Shown here: positions 1 through 9,434 of the stretch, piece by piece
Position numbering within the stretch: position 1 is the first letter of the stretch
Layout: every line of letters starts with the position of its first letter
Source of the DNA: Staphylococcus pseudintermedius
GTDB lineage: Bacteria; Bacillota; Bacilli; Staphylococcales; Staphylococcaceae
Direction: 5' to 3'
Assembly: GCF_001792775.2 (NCBI RefSeq)
Contig: NZ_MLGE02000003.1
Coordinates: 179,044 to 243,043 of the forward strand
DNA: 64,000 nucleotides
Program-made: the position numbers and the translations under genes
Notes under the pieces: model-generated
What the model was told of the DNA's origin: nothing
What the model saw: the letters and a program-made list of their open reading frames with translations, nothing else
Database searches by the model: none

Positions 1-841
1 CAATAGCATGTTCAAAGACAGAAGCTGGTGGGTTTTCAGGATTTAAAGCGACACCTGTGACAACAACACCAAGTACGGCTAAAAATAGTAAACTTCGCAT
101 CACACCTGTTGTTAGAATCGCTGAAATAGCTGAATGATTCACAAATGGTAAGTAGTCTTTCCCTTTAATCCCTGCATCAAGAATACGGTGCGCACCTGCA
201 AATGTAATATAGCCACCTACAGTTCCACCTACTAATGTGATAATGGGTAGAACAAGTGCTGAAGGATTTTCTGGCAATACCATACGTTGTGCTGCTTCTA
301 CATATGGCGGATTGGATTGAATCATAACGTAAGCAACAATTAAAATCATGAGTACTCCGAGAATCATCGTAATGACATCCATGATTTTCTGGCCATTTTT
401 AGAAATAAAAACGAGAATCGCAATAACCGCAGTAATCGCGGCACCTACACGAACATCTAAACCAAAGATGGCGTTCAAACCTAGTCCAGCTCCGGCAATA
501 TTTCCAATATTAAAAGCCAATCCCCCTAATGCGATAAGGAGAGAAATAAAAGTACCTAAACCTTTAACAACTTCATTAGCAATTTCTTGGCCACGATAAC
601 CCGTTACAACTAGGACACGCCAAATGTTAATTTGTGCCCCAATATCAATAATGATAGATAATAAAATTGCAAATGCAAAACTTGCTAAAAATTGTTCAGT
701 AAACACTGCAGTTTGTGTTAAAAATGCAGGCCCAATTGCAGAAGTGGCCATTAAAAATACAGAGCCGAGTAACAACCTTCGATGCGCTTTAGTGAATACA
801 AATTCACCTGTTTTTTTAATTTGATTGGACTGTTTCTTCAT
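1..841 (-). CDS. NRAMP-related membrane transporter of the 5-oxoproline operon (3' end cut by the window)
   Basis: About 280 N-terminal residues are present; the start codon is at 841 and the frame runs off the left edge. The protein is a chain of hydrophobic segments of the NRAMP/YcsG type. In true Mn/Fe transporters the first helix carries DPGN and the sixth an MPH motif. Here the matching stretches read SAIGPAFLTQT and GGYITFAGAHRIL, so the usual metal ligands are absent. The gene follows pxpA by only three bases and shares its operon with the 5-oxoprolinase subunits, as ycsG does in Bacillus subtilis. I infer uptake of 5-oxoproline or a related small acid, or magnesium, rather than manganese. 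The family call is firm; the substrate is open. Confidence 0.8.
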   Translation of the reverse strand, partial: MKKQSNQIKKTGEFVFTKAHRRLLLGSVFLMATSAIGPAFLTQTAVFTEQFLASFAFAILLSIIIDIGAQINIWRVLVVTGYRGQEIANEVVKGLGTFISLLIALGGLAFNIGNIAGAGLGLNAIFGLDVRVGAAITAVIAILVFISKNGQKIMDVITMILGVLMILIVAYVMIQSNPPYVEAAQRMVLPENPSALVLPIITLVGGTVGGYITFAGAHRILDAGIKGKDYLPFVNHSAISAILTTGVMRSLLFLAVLGVVVTGVALNPENPPASVFEHAI

Positions 842-844
842 CGC

Positions 845-1603
845 TTAACCCCCTAAAGTTACAATATCGACATTCACCTCTGATAAACGCGAACGAATTT
901 CTTTAACGAATTCAAGTGCATGTGCCCCGTCACCATGAACGCAAATTGTATCCGCTTCAATTTCAATCACTTCACCTGAAATCGCTTTAACTGTGCCTTC
1001 CGTTACCATTTGTACCACTTGCGCAATGGCTTCTTCACTCTCTTCAATCGTTGCGCCTTCTTTTTTACGGCTCACTAATTGTCCATCACTTTCGTAACGA
1101 CGATCTGCAAATACTTCAGACGCGACTTTAAGACCTTGTGCTTTACCGGCATCAATGAGTAATGATTTTGATAATCCGACTAAATACAGATTCGGATCAA
1201 TATCATAAACTGCTGAAGCAATCGTACGTGCAATGGTTTCATCTCTGACAGCCATTTGATAAAGTGCGCCATGCGGTTTGACATGATTAAGCACAACACC
1301 ATTAATATCACAAAACATTTTTAAAGCGCCCACTTGATATACGACCATGTTATAAATCTCAGTTAATGACATATCCATATTGCGTCGGCCAAATCCTTGT
1401 AAATCTGGAAATCCGGGGTGGGCACCTACACGCACGCCGTTTTCTTTAGCACGTCGTACAGTTTCAGCCATCACATTTTCATCACCCGCATGAAAACCAC
1501 ATGCAACATTGGCAGAGGTAATCAATGGTAAAACTTCTCGGTCATTGCCGATTTGATAATTACCAAAACTTTCTCCTAAATCACAGTTTAAATCAACTTT
1601 CAT
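845..1603 (-). CDS. pxpA: 5-oxoprolinase subunit A (LamB/YcsF family)
   Basis: This is one subunit of the ATP-dependent 5-oxoprolinase PxpABC, which opens pyroglutamate to glutamate in the cytoplasm. The N-terminus [14 protein letters not shown] and the later segment [12 protein letters not shown] are hallmarks of the LamB/YcsF family, and the length of about 252 residues is normal. Two in-frame ATGs lie at 1609 and 1603. AGGAGG at 1618-1613 is 3 bases from the first and 9 from the second, so I place the start at 1603. The start region lies inside the 3' end of accC, suggesting translational coupling. The partner subunits B and C are encoded upstream in the same operon. Confidence 0.93.
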   Translation of the reverse strand: MKVDLNCDLGESFGNYQIGNDREVLPLITSANVACGFHAGDENVMAETVRRAKENGVRVGAHPGFPDLQGFGRRNMDMSLTEIYNMVVYQVGALKMFCDINGVVLNHVKPHGALYQMAVRDETIARTIASAVYDIDPNLYLVGLSKSLLIDAGKAQGLKVASEVFADRRYESDGQLVSRKKEGATIEESEEAIAQVVQMVTEGTVKAISGEVIEIEADTICVHGDGAHALEFVKEIRSRLSEVNVDIVTLGG

Positions 1604-2963
1604 CTTCATTCCCCTCCTTAAAAATACGATGACGATCTAAGAATTTAATGTCCACATCGCGTGCATCGCCTTCATAATATGGTGGATAAGATAATACTGC
1701 ATATAAGAAATCTGCTGTCGTTGTAAATCCATCAATCACCAGTTCATCCAATGTGACTTTTAATTTTTCAATCGCATGCGCACGATTTTCACCTTTAACA
1801 ATCACTTTTGCGACGAGTGAATCATAATATGAAGAAACAGTATATCCACTATAAAGTAAAGAGTCAACACGTACATTGAATCCTTGGGGTAAATGCAACC
1901 TTTGAACTGTGCCAGGTGTCGGACGAAAGGCTTTTTGTGGATCTTCTGCATTAATTCTCGCTTCAATGACATGCCCATAAAAATGAACATCGTCTTGTGT
2001 AAGTGAAAGTGTGCCCTCTTGCATAATGCGTAGTTGTTCACGTACTAAGTCGATATCTGTACGCATTTCCGTCACTGTATGCTCAACTTGAATACGTGCA
2101 TTCATTTCAATAAAATAATATGCATCTTCCGTGACGAGAAATTCAATCGTACCCGCACTGCGATATTGTGCTGCTTTTGCGACTTTTACAGCATCATTAC
2201 AAATTTTCTCACGTTTTTCTTCAGTTAATGCACTACATGGTGACTCTTCAATCAGTTTTTGGTTTTTACGCTGCACTGAACAGTCACGTTCCCCTAAATG
2301 AATATATCGTGATTGTCCATCTCCAAGCACTTGCACCTCAACATGTTTCGCAACAGGTATAAATGCTTCAACATAAACGCGGTCATCATTGAAATATTTG
2401 TTGCCTTCGCTTTTCGCCTCTTTAAATGCGCGTTCAAGTTGTGACTCTTCTTTGACGATACGAATCCCTTTTCCACCGCCACCACTCGCTGCTTTAATGA
2501 CAAGTGGATAACCAATTTCCTCAGCAAGTGCTTTAATTTCATCAACGGATTCGACTGACGATTTAGAGCCAGGTATAATCGGCACACCTGCTTTATCAAC
2601 CGTTTGACGTGCAGTAATCTTATCGCCCATTCGTTGCATCGTTTTTTTCGTTGGTCCGATAAAGTAGAGCCCTTCATTTTCTACCTTTTCAGCAAACACA
2701 GGACTTTCAGATAAAAAGCCATAACCGGGGTGAATGGCGTTTGCTTTTGTAATTTCAGCAGCAGCTAATATTTTACGTATATTTAAATAACTGTCTAAAG
2801 GGTTCGCTTGACCGATACAAACTGCCTGATCTGCTAATTTAACATGTAGACTATTTTCATCACCCACGGCATAAATAGCGACAGACTCCATTTTCAGCTC
2901 TCTTAACGCACGTATAATACGAACCGCAATTTCACCTCTGTTTGCAACTAATACTCGAAACAT
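1593..2963 (-). CDS. accC: Biotin carboxylase subunit
   Basis: The protein carboxylates the biotin carried by a carrier protein, using ATP and bicarbonate. It has 456 residues, normal for AccC. It shows the N-terminal [15 protein letters not shown] signature, the glycine-rich ATP-grasp loop near residues 157-168 ([12 protein letters not shown]) and the [14 protein letters not shown] segment with its catalytic and biotin-binding residues. It follows accB by 13 bases and overlaps the start of pxpA. Because it sits among pxp genes and not with accA/accD, it may be a second copy serving a carboxylase other than acetyl-CoA carboxylase; whether another accBC pair exists cannot be seen here. Confidence 0.93.
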   Translation of the reverse strand: MFRVLVANRGEIAVRIIRALRELKMESVAIYAVGDENSLHVKLADQAVCIGQANPLDSYLNIRKILAAAEITKANAIHPGYGFLSESPVFAEKVENEGLYFIGPTKKTMQRMGDKITARQTVDKAGVPIIPGSKSSVESVDEIKALAEEIGYPLVIKAASGGGGKGIRIVKEESQLERAFKEAKSEGNKYFNDDRVYVEAFIPVAKHVEVQVLGDGQSRYIHLGERDCSVQRKNQKLIEESPCSALTEEKREKICNDAVKVAKAAQYRSAGTIEFLVTEDAYYFIEMNARIQVEHTVTEMRTDIDLVREQLRIMQEGTLSLTQDDVHFYGHVIEARINAEDPQKAFRPTPGTVQRLHLPQGFNVRVDSLLYSGYTVSSYYDSLVAKVIVKGENRAHAIEKLKVTLDELVIDGFTTTADFLYAVLSYPPYYEGDARDVDIKFLDRHRIFKEGNEDES

Positions 2964-2976
2964 GTAATCCCCCCCT

Positions 2977-3423
2977 TTACTTCAATGTTAAAATAACTTG
3001 ATTAAATTCAATATTTTCGCCATGACCAACCAACACTTCTTGAACTTCACCTGATTCATCTGCTGTTACTTCATTCATCACTTTCATCGCTTCAATGTAG
3101 CCGATAATATCCCCTTTATTGACTTTATCGCCTACTTTTACAGCAGGTTTAGTTAATTCTTTTTCATCTTGTAAATAAAATGTCCCAATCATCTGAGAAC
3201 GAATCACTTTAGTATTATCTTCTGCAGATTCATCAGTTTGCTGAGTTTGTTCTACGTGTTGGTTTGACCGCTGCGTGCTTTGTGGTGGGTCTACAGGCGC
3301 TTCTGTTTGTTGAATGGACGATAAATCCAATTCTAGCTCCATCTCGTCATTCCGATATTTAAAATGCTTCGCGCCGTATTGTTTTAATAAATTTAACGTT
3401 TGCTCAATTTGTTTTAAATCCAT
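2977..3423 (-). CDS. accB: Biotin carboxyl carrier protein
   Basis: This 148-residue protein carries biotin for the neighbouring carboxylase. The C-terminal biotinyl domain has the EAMKVMNEV motif with the acceptor lysine at residue 114. Before it lies a low-complexity Pro/Gln/Thr linker at about residues 38-72, and the N-terminus is a short helical segment, the usual AccB layout. The gene overlaps the end of pxpC by 10 bases and is followed directly by accC. The operon setting links it to 5-oxoproline metabolism, which is conserved in staphylococci. Confidence 0.92.
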   Translation of the reverse strand: MDLKQIEQTLNLLKQYGAKHFKYRNDEMELELDLSSIQQTEAPVDPPQSTQRSNQHVEQTQQTDESAEDNTKVIRSQMIGTFYLQDEKELTKPAVKVGDKVNKGDIIGYIEAMKVMNEVTADESGEVQEVLVGHGENIEFNQVILTLK

Positions 3424-4439
3424 GGTATACTATCTCCTTTTAGAACCTTTTTAATTTTTTGTTGTGTAGGTCTAATGTTGTGCAGTAAACGTTGAGGCCG
3501 TTGACGAATTTGTGCTTTTGCCTCTTCTAACTTTCTATTTTTTCGTGCTAAAATTTCATTCGCTTCGTTAAATGTCATCCATTCGAATTTCACCTTATCA
3601 CCAGGTTGTTTTTGGACAATATCGACAATATCAGAATCAATCACAGTGCCAATTTTAGTGTAGCCCCCTACTGTCTGCCGGTCATTAAGTAGAATAATCG
3701 GATGACCATCTTTAGGCACTTGGACACTTCCTAATGCGACTGGCTCAGAAATGATGTCAGCATCTGTAAAAGGTTGTATCGATGGCCCTTTAAGTCTGTA
3801 GCCCATGCGATCTGAATTTTCTGAAATAGTGAATTCGAGCTGCTCAAGTTCTTTAATCGTACGTCGTGTAAATGATTCTAGCTGTGGTCCATCCATTAAT
3901 CCAATCGGCAATTGTCGCGCTTTCGTAAAACTTGAAAAATCACTCGAACGACCGATGAGCTGATAATCTAAAAATGATGGTTGTGTAGGAATGATGTCAT
4001 TGACTTTCAATGCACGACCTTTGAAACCTCCAATTCCTGTCCGTGTATGTGTCGCATAGCTACCTTCAAAAAGTGGAATATCTAATGGTTTCGCAAATCC
4101 GATATAACCACGCATCCCATGAATGACATGTCCTATTTCTAAAACATCATTTTTTTCGACCTTGATAACAGTTTGATGTGAGACAGGTTGCCCATTCAAC
4201 GTGGCTGAAAATGGTGCACCAGTCATCGCAAATAAGTTTTGATCGAGAAATTTGATCGTTGGGCCAATCATCGTAATTTCTAATGCGGGTTGTCCCTCTG
4301 TTTCTAATAAAGTGTTTAAAATCTCATAGCTCGGGCGATCCATTACACCAGCAGGAGAATAACCTTCAAACTGATGACCTAAACGTCCTTTGTCTTGAAC
4401 TGTCGTAAACAATCCAGGTTTAATTATTTTAATGGCCAT
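3414..4439 (-). CDS. pxpC: 5-oxoprolinase subunit C (KipA / biotin-dependent carboxyltransferase-like family)
   Basis: This 341-residue protein belongs to the KipA/PxpC family, related to the carboxyltransferase half of urea amidolyase. The N-terminus (IKPGLFTTVQDKGRLG, then SPAGVMDRPSYEI) and the segment RMGYRLKGP are characteristic. With PxpB it forms the ATP-dependent part of 5-oxoprolinase. It overlaps pxpB by 11 bases at its start and accB by 10 bases at its end, so the operon is tightly packed. Some databases call such proteins allophanate hydrolase subunit 2; the adjacent pxpA and pxpB favour the 5-oxoprolinase role. Confidence 0.9.
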   Translation of the reverse strand: MAIKIIKPGLFTTVQDKGRLGHQFEGYSPAGVMDRPSYEILNTLLETEGQPALEITMIGPTIKFLDQNLFAMTGAPFSATLNGQPVSHQTVIKVEKNDVLEIGHVIHGMRGYIGFAKPLDIPLFEGSYATHTRTGIGGFKGRALKVNDIIPTQPSFLDYQLIGRSSDFSSFTKARQLPIGLMDGPQLESFTRRTIKELEQLEFTISENSDRMGYRLKGPSIQPFTDADIISEPVALGSVQVPKDGHPIILLNDRQTVGGYTKIGTVIDSDIVDIVQKQPGDKVKFEWMTFNEANEILARKNRKLEEAKAQIRQRPQRLLHNIRPTQQKIKKVLKGDSIPWI

Positions 4440-5163
4440 CTTCTATCATCACCCATTCATCATAGTCTAATTGATTTTTACGCACATACTTTTGAATATG
4501 TAAAAATTGTTCTTCATTAATGGAATAAAATTTAATTCTGTCACCAGGTTGATATAAAATTTTAGGCTCCCGTTTCGGATTAAAAACATCTATCGGTGTA
4601 CGCCCTATAATTTGCCAACCTCCTGGTGAATCGGATGGATATAAACCTGTTTGATTATTCGCAATCCCAACTGAGCCTGCATCGATTTTAATTCTTGGTT
4701 CTTCTTTTCTCGGCGTATGAAGGCGAGGACTCAAACCACCTAAAAATGGAAATCCAGGCATAAATCCAATCATATAAACAAGATAATGATTTTCTGTATG
4801 ATATTGTATCACTTCATCCACCGTTAAATGGTTATGATCCGCGACAATCTCAATATCCGGTCCCCATTTCCCACCATAGAGAACTGGAATATTCACGATT
4901 CTCTTTTGAACCATATTTACCTTCGTTTGTTGCATGTCCAATGTATCAAGTTGTAGTGCTTGAATTAACGTTTCGAAATCTGTCTGAATGCCATCGAAAT
5001 ATACCATAATTGCACGATAAGAAGGTACAATTTCATGTATGTGCGGATGGTTCATCTTTTGAATATGTTCCACTACAGCATTGACATGTTCATAAACCGA
5101 TTCACTAATTTCTGCTTTGAAGTAGATTATAAAAGATTGCTCGCTAATTTGTCGAAAATACAT
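4429..5163 (-). CDS. pxpB: 5-oxoprolinase subunit B (KipI family)
   Basis: This 244-residue KipI-family protein is the first gene of the operon. The segment YMIGFMPGFPFLGGL and the later GSVGIANNQTGLYP with SPGGWQIIGRTP are diagnostic. An open frame extends upstream to 5229, but the G-rich ribosome-binding stretch just before 5169 sits about six bases from the ATG at 5163, and the N-terminus MYFRQISEQS then matches the family. In Bacillus the homologue KipI also inhibits a sporulation kinase; staphylococci do not sporulate, so the metabolic role is the relevant one. Confidence 0.9.
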   Translation of the reverse strand: MYFRQISEQSFIIYFKAEISESVYEHVNAVVEHIQKMNHPHIHEIVPSYRAIMVYFDGIQTDFETLIQALQLDTLDMQQTKVNMVQKRIVNIPVLYGGKWGPDIEIVADHNHLTVDEVIQYHTENHYLVYMIGFMPGFPFLGGLSPRLHTPRKEEPRIKIDAGSVGIANNQTGLYPSDSPGGWQIIGRTPIDVFNPKREPKILYQPGDRIKFYSINEEQFLHIQKYVRKNQLDYDEWVMIEDGH

Positions 5164-5200
5164 GTACATCCCCCTTTTCGGAAAGCCCTTACAATTATAT

Positions 5201-5229
5201 ATATTATCATTATACAGTATCAGTGACAA
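5201..5229 (-). promoter_or_regulatory. Probable promoter of the pxpB operon
   Basis: Read on the minus strand, TTGTCA at 5229-5224 is followed after 17 bases by TAATAT at 5206-5201. A TATAAT lies slightly upstream and could be an alternative -10 element. The position fits a short leader before pxpB. This is a motif-only call. Confidence 0.4.
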
Positions 5230-5299
5230 TTAAGTATTGACGAATATAAGAGAATAGCGCTCGGAATTATAATCTTTACAACCCAGTTAACTTATAAGT

Positions 5300-5336
5300 A
5301 TAAAAATAAGCTGGGATACAATGAAGTTTTCCCAGC
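5300..5336 (-). terminator. Rho-independent terminator after greA
   Basis: A 7-bp stem (GCTGGGA at 5310-5316 with TCCCAGC at 5330-5336) is followed on the minus strand by the T-rich run TTATTTTTAT. It lies between greA and pxpB, so it ends the trmR-greA transcript. Confidence 0.7.
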
Positions 5337-5418
5337 CGCTTTTCTTCCGATGCCTCACATCAAATATTTAATTATATATTGAGATGATGCTTGTACGCAT
5401 ACAGATTTGGCGAATTGA

Positions 5419-5895
5419 TTAATGAATATCTACAATTTTAACATTCATTTCGCCACCATTTGGAAGAGGAACACGTACTTCGTCATCTACTTGTTTACCA
5501 ATAAGTGCTTGTGCCATTGGAGATTCGTTTGAAATCTTGCCATTAAATGCATCAGATTCAGCTGAGCCCACGATTTGATAAGACTCTTCGTCGTTACCTG
5601 GAAGCTCAACGAATGTTACCGTTTTACCAATTTGGACAACATGGTTATCGCCAGTATCTTCAATGATTAAAGCATGACGTAACATTGTTTCAATACGTTG
5701 AATATCCTGCTCGATAAAACCTTGTTCATCTTTCGCTGCATCGTACTCTGAGTTCTCAGATAAGTCACCAAAACTACGTGCAACTTTAATTTTTTCAACC
5801 ACTTCAGGGCGTTTGACTGTTTTTAATTCTTCTAATTCTTTTTCAAGTTTTTCGTATCCTTCTTGCGTCATTGGATATTGTTTTTGGTTTTCCAT
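5419..5895 (-). CDS. greA: Transcription elongation factor GreA
   Basis: GreA rescues backtracked RNA polymerase by stimulating transcript cleavage. The N-terminal coiled coil (about residues 8-75) carries the acidic tip with [15 protein letters not shown], and the C-terminal FKBP-like domain ends with [12 protein letters not shown]. ATGs lie at 5904 and 5895; AGGAAG is adjacent to the first and nine bases before the second. Starting at 5895 gives 158 residues, the normal staphylococcal length. It follows udk by 26 bases and is the last gene before the terminator. Confidence 0.95.
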   Translation of the reverse strand: MENQKQYPMTQEGYEKLEKELEELKTVKRPEVVEKIKVARSFGDLSENSEYDAAKDEQGFIEQDIQRIETMLRHALIIEDTGDNHVVQIGKTVTFVELPGNDEESYQIVGSAESDAFNGKISNESPMAQALIGKQVDDEVRVPLPNGGEMNVKIVDIH

Positions 5896-5921
5896 TGTCT
5901 GCATCTTCCTTTAACTATGAT

Positions 5922-6545
5922 TTAATCTTTTTTACGTACAAGTGCTTGAATCTTAGTTGTCATGATGTCAATAGCAACTTTATTTGAACCACCTTCAGGA
6001 ATAATAATATCCGCAAATTTTTTCGTTGGTTCAATAAATTGGTTATGCATTGGCCTCACAACAGTAAGATACTGATCAATTACAGATTCCATTGTACGAC
6101 CACGCTCTTTAGTGTCTCTCACAAGACGGCGCAAAATTCTTAAATCTGCATCAGTGTCTACGTATATCTTAACATCCATCATATTGCGCAATTCTTCATT
6201 CTCGAGCGCAAATATACCTTCTACGATAATAACATCTTTAGGTTGAAATGCAATCGTTTTATCACTGCGTGTATGATTTGTATAGTCATAAGTCGGTACT
6301 TCTACACTTTGACCTGACTGTAATGATTTAAGATTTTGGATTAACAAATCATTATCAAACGCAAATGGATGATCATAATTTGTTTTAAGACGTTGTTCAA
6401 ATGTCAGATGTGATTGGTCTTTGTAATAATAGTCTTGTTCAATGAGTGCAACACTATGCCCTTCTAAATTATTCATTATTTTATTTGTCACAGATGTTTT
6501 ACCCGAACCAGAGCCTCCAGCAATACCAATGATCGTTGTTGCCAT
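5922..6545 (-). CDS. udk: Uridine kinase
   Basis: The enzyme phosphorylates uridine and cytidine in pyrimidine salvage. The P-loop GGSGSGKTS is at residues 10-18, and the segments [14 protein letters not shown] and IIVEGIFAL are typical of uridine kinases. The 207-residue length is normal. Only three bases separate it from trhP2, so it is co-transcribed with the tRNA modification genes, an arrangement also found in Bacillus. Confidence 0.96.
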   Translation of the reverse strand: MATTIIGIAGGSGSGKTSVTNKIMNNLEGHSVALIEQDYYYKDQSHLTFEQRLKTNYDHPFAFDNDLLIQNLKSLQSGQSVEVPTYDYTNHTRSDKTIAFQPKDVIIVEGIFALENEELRNMMDVKIYVDTDADLRILRRLVRDTKERGRTMESVIDQYLTVVRPMHNQFIEPTKKFADIIIPEGGSNKVAIDIMTTKIQALVRKKD

Positions 6546-6548
6546 TCT

Positions 6549-7814
6549 TTAAACTTCCTTTCTCATCATGTTGTTTGGATAAATAGGCTGGTCAACTTTG
6601 ATTTGCACGACTTGTAATGGGTGTCGTGCCGCATCAAGTTCATTTCCTTCTTCATCATAAATCTTATCGACGACTTGTTTAAAGGTTTGAATTTCAGGTC
6701 CGAAAAACTCTACTTCTTGACCTGGTTTAAAGTGATTTCTTTGTTGTATTGTCGCCATTTGACTGTCTTTATCATAGTCTAATACTAAGCCGATAAAGTC
6801 AAATGGTGCTTTTTTACTTGATTCATTTCCAAACATTTGTTCTTCATAACCTGGTGTCCCTTTGAAAAATGCGGGTGCGGTATCGCGGTTCGCACATTTA
6901 TCTAATTCAAAGAGCCATTCCGGTTTAATTTTGAAATTTTCTGGGTCTGCAGCATACGCATCAATCACTTTACGATAAACTGAAACGACTGTTGCAATAT
7001 AGTGAATAGATTTCATTCGGCCTTCGATTTTAAGTGAGTCAATTCCTAAATCCATCATGTTCGGAATTGATTCAATTAATTTTAAATCACGTGGACTCAT
7101 TGCAAATGGCACGGCATTACCATCTTCATAATAGACATCTAGTTCGCCGTCATTATCAACTGTTAATAAATCATAATCCCAACGACAACTTTGGCAACAA
7201 CCCCCACGGTTAGAATCACGTGCTGTCATATGGTTACTCAATGTACAACGGCCTGAATACGCAATACACATAGCACCGTGAATGAAAGCTTCAATTTCGA
7301 TATCCACTTTATCTTTAATTTCTTGCATTTCCATCGCACCTGTTTCACGGGCAAGTACGACACGGTCTAAGCCTTCTTCTTTCCAATATTCTACGGCTTT
7401 ATAGTTACTTAATGATTGCTGTGTAGATAAATGGATTTCTAACTTCGGTGCAACACGTTTACACGTTTCAATAATTAATGGGTCTGCTACGATAATACCT
7501 GTTGCACCTGTTGCTTCTAATTGCTCTAAATAGTCATCTAGACCCTCCATATTTTCATCATGTGCAATAATATTTGTCGTTACATAAATTTTAGCACCGT
7601 AACGATTTGCAAATTCAACACCTTCACGAATTTCGTCCATAGTAAAGTTGTCCGCATTTGAACGCAACCCATACTCTTGACCGCCGATGAATACAGCATC
7701 TGCACCATAATGAACGGCGATTTTTAACTTTTCTAAATTACCAGCAGGCGCAAGTAACTCAGGCTTTTTCATTTTCGCATGCGTTGCTGGTTTAACTTCT
7801 TCAAGTACCTTCAT
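6549..7814 (-). CDS. trhP2: tRNA U34 hydroxylation protein TrhP2 (peptidase U32 family)
   Basis: This 421-residue U32-family protein is the counterpart of B. subtilis YrrO/TrhP2, which with TrhP1 makes 5-hydroxyuridine at tRNA position 34. The N-terminus ELLAPAGNLEKLKIAVHYGADAV is the family signature. Cysteines that would bind an iron-sulphur cluster are at about 183, 190, 206, 207 and 210, with another at 307 (DKCANRD). Despite the family name, a peptidase role is unlikely here. It lies directly between trhP1 and udk, and the methyltransferase that acts on its product is two genes upstream. Confidence 0.88.
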   Translation of the reverse strand: MKVLEEVKPATHAKMKKPELLAPAGNLEKLKIAVHYGADAVFIGGQEYGLRSNADNFTMDEIREGVEFANRYGAKIYVTTNIIAHDENMEGLDDYLEQLEATGATGIIVADPLIIETCKRVAPKLEIHLSTQQSLSNYKAVEYWKEEGLDRVVLARETGAMEMQEIKDKVDIEIEAFIHGAMCIAYSGRCTLSNHMTARDSNRGGCCQSCRWDYDLLTVDNDGELDVYYEDGNAVPFAMSPRDLKLIESIPNMMDLGIDSLKIEGRMKSIHYIATVVSVYRKVIDAYAADPENFKIKPEWLFELDKCANRDTAPAFFKGTPGYEEQMFGNESSKKAPFDFIGLVLDYDKDSQMATIQQRNHFKPGQEVEFFGPEIQTFKQVVDKIYDEEGNELDAARHPLQVVQIKVDQPIYPNNMMRKEV

Positions 7815-7832
7815 CCATGCTCTCTCCTATCT

Positions 7833-8762
7833 TTAGTATACTGTTTGCTTGTAATAGAATCCTTCATCAAACGGTCGATGCTCTGGTTGTATTGCTTCAA
7901 TTGGGTCTACAAGCATAAATTTTTCATCTTCATACGTATCTGGATCTTCTTCATATAAATCAATCGCTTCACGATATTGCTCAGTCGCTATATTGATATA
8001 TTCTTCTGTTTGGAGTACCCCATCAATTTTCAAGCTATCGATTCCCGCTTCAAATAGTGGTTCTAACTCCTCAATTAAACAAATATCGTTCGGCGACATA
8101 ATATGCGTACCATTATAATCTTCAAAAACAGGGTATTTATTATCACGCTCTTCATCGTAAAGTAATAATTGACTGTCCGTTGCTGCTTCATTACGTTGAA
8201 TTTTCATTTGACGGTCTTGGAATGTATAGTAGTTTCCTAATAGCATACGTTTCGATTGGAACATACACGTCATACCATGGACCTGCACTTCAATCTCAAC
8301 ATCACTATTTTCTTTGATGTTCAAAATTTCTTCTAAACTTAACTCCCGCGCAAGCACCGCTCTTTTCGCACCACGTCTTCCCCAATAATTACATTGAAAG
8401 TGGTTCGTAACGAGTGTTTCTGCATTCCAGTTTAAAGGTATAGGGTTTTCTTGTTGCTTTACAATCATCACTACTGCAGGATCACCAAAAATAATACGAT
8501 CTACTCTAATTTCATGCAAAAACGCGATATAATCTTCAAGCGCTGGAATATGATAGTTATGGAAAATACCATTTACTGCAGCGTATGCTTTTTTACCAGC
8601 ATGATGAATGATTTCAACCGCTTTTTTCATCTCTTCTCGATTGAATTCCCCGGCTAATCTTAAGCCAAACTTTTCTTCACCGATAACAAATGCATCTGCT
8701 CCCTTTTCAATTAAGGTTTCGATGTGACTTAAAGACTTCGGTGTCACTAATAACTCAGTCAT
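7833..8762 (-). CDS. trhP1: tRNA U34 hydroxylation protein TrhP1 (peptidase U32 family, cysteine-poor)
   Basis: This 309-residue U32-family protein corresponds to B. subtilis YrrN/TrhP1 and is a shorter paralogue of the next gene. The equivalent of the paralogue's cysteine cluster reads VHGMTCMFQSKRMLLGNYYT, keeping one cysteine (about 166) and losing the CCxxC part; another lies at 124. It therefore probably does not hold a cluster by itself and may act as a partner of TrhP2; this is inference. It overlaps trmR by 8 bases and precedes trhP2 by 18 bases. Confidence 0.85.
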   Translation of the reverse strand: MTELLVTPKSLSHIETLIEKGADAFVIGEEKFGLRLAGEFNREEMKKAVEIIHHAGKKAYAAVNGIFHNYHIPALEDYIAFLHEIRVDRIIFGDPAVVMIVKQQENPIPLNWNAETLVTNHFQCNYWGRRGAKRAVLARELSLEEILNIKENSDVEIEVQVHGMTCMFQSKRMLLGNYYTFQDRQMKIQRNEAATDSQLLLYDEERDNKYPVFEDYNGTHIMSPNDICLIEELEPLFEAGIDSLKIDGVLQTEEYINIATEQYREAIDLYEEDPDTYEDEKFMLVDPIEAIQPEHRPFDEGFYYKQTVY

Positions 8763-9399
8763 GTTTACTCTCCTTTATTGATATCGCTAGCCCATCATCC
8801 ATATGAATAAAATTCGTTGTAAAACCTTGTTGTTGACTTAACCATTGATTGTATCGTTGTACCTTTTTTACCATTTGTTTGACATTGCGACTTCTTACTA
8901 CATCGATGTCCGCAACGAAACCATGGTATAAAATATTATCTGTTATCATAACACCTTTTTCGCGTAACAAAGGACAATAAAGCTCAAAAAAGCGTTGTGA
9001 TTGTGCCTTAGCAGCATCGATAAAAATCATATCATAAATACGGTCATTCACGAGTTCAAATGCTTCTGTCGCATCTGCTTCAATTAAACGAATTTGATCC
9101 GCATAACCATATTGACGAATATTTGTTTTCGCTTGTTGAATCATTTCTTCATTGCGTTCAATGGTCGTCACGTTAATCGATTTATCCACTGAAGCGAATT
9201 GCATCGCACTGTAACCAATTGCACTACCGACCTCTAAAATTTCTTTCGGCTGATGTAGACGAATGATTTGTTGAATGAGATCTAAAGAAAGCTGATCGAC
9301 AATAGGCACTTGATGTGTCTCGGCGTAGTTACGCAATTGGTCGATATCATTGTCATATTGTTTTAAGCTTAAAAGATATGATTGATTTTTATCTTCCAT
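8755..9399 (-). CDS. trmR: tRNA 5-hydroxyuridine methyltransferase TrmR
   Basis: A 214-residue SAM-dependent O-methyltransferase related to YrrM/TrmR, which turns 5-hydroxyuridine at tRNA position 34 into 5-methoxyuridine. The SAM-binding motif EVGSAIGYSAMQFA is near residues 57-70 and the metal-binding region IFIDAAKAQ near 125-133. It is the first annotated gene of the trmR-trhP1-trhP2-udk-greA operon, so the methyltransferase and the hydroxylation proteins that supply its substrate are encoded together. The generic catechol O-methyltransferase label is less specific than the context allows. Confidence 0.88.
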   Translation of the reverse strand: MEDKNQSYLLSLKQYDNDIDQLRNYAETHQVPIVDQLSLDLIQQIIRLHQPKEILEVGSAIGYSAMQFASVDKSINVTTIERNEEMIQQAKTNIRQYGYADQIRLIEADATEAFELVNDRIYDMIFIDAAKAQSQRFFELYCPLLREKGVMITDNILYHGFVADIDVVRSRNVKQMVKKVQRYNQWLSQQQGFTTNFIHMDDGLAISIKESKHD

Positions 9400-9434
9400 G
9401 TATTCTTGACTTCCTTTTTATATTCTAAAAATCA

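Noticed and set aside
348..824. Plus-strand ORFs of 83 and 66 codons
   Set aside because: They lie opposite the NRAMP-like gene, which has a continuous, clearly homologous frame on the minus strand.
2294..2677. 127-codon minus-strand ORF inside accC
   Set aside because: It is an alternative frame of accC with no homology that I recognise.
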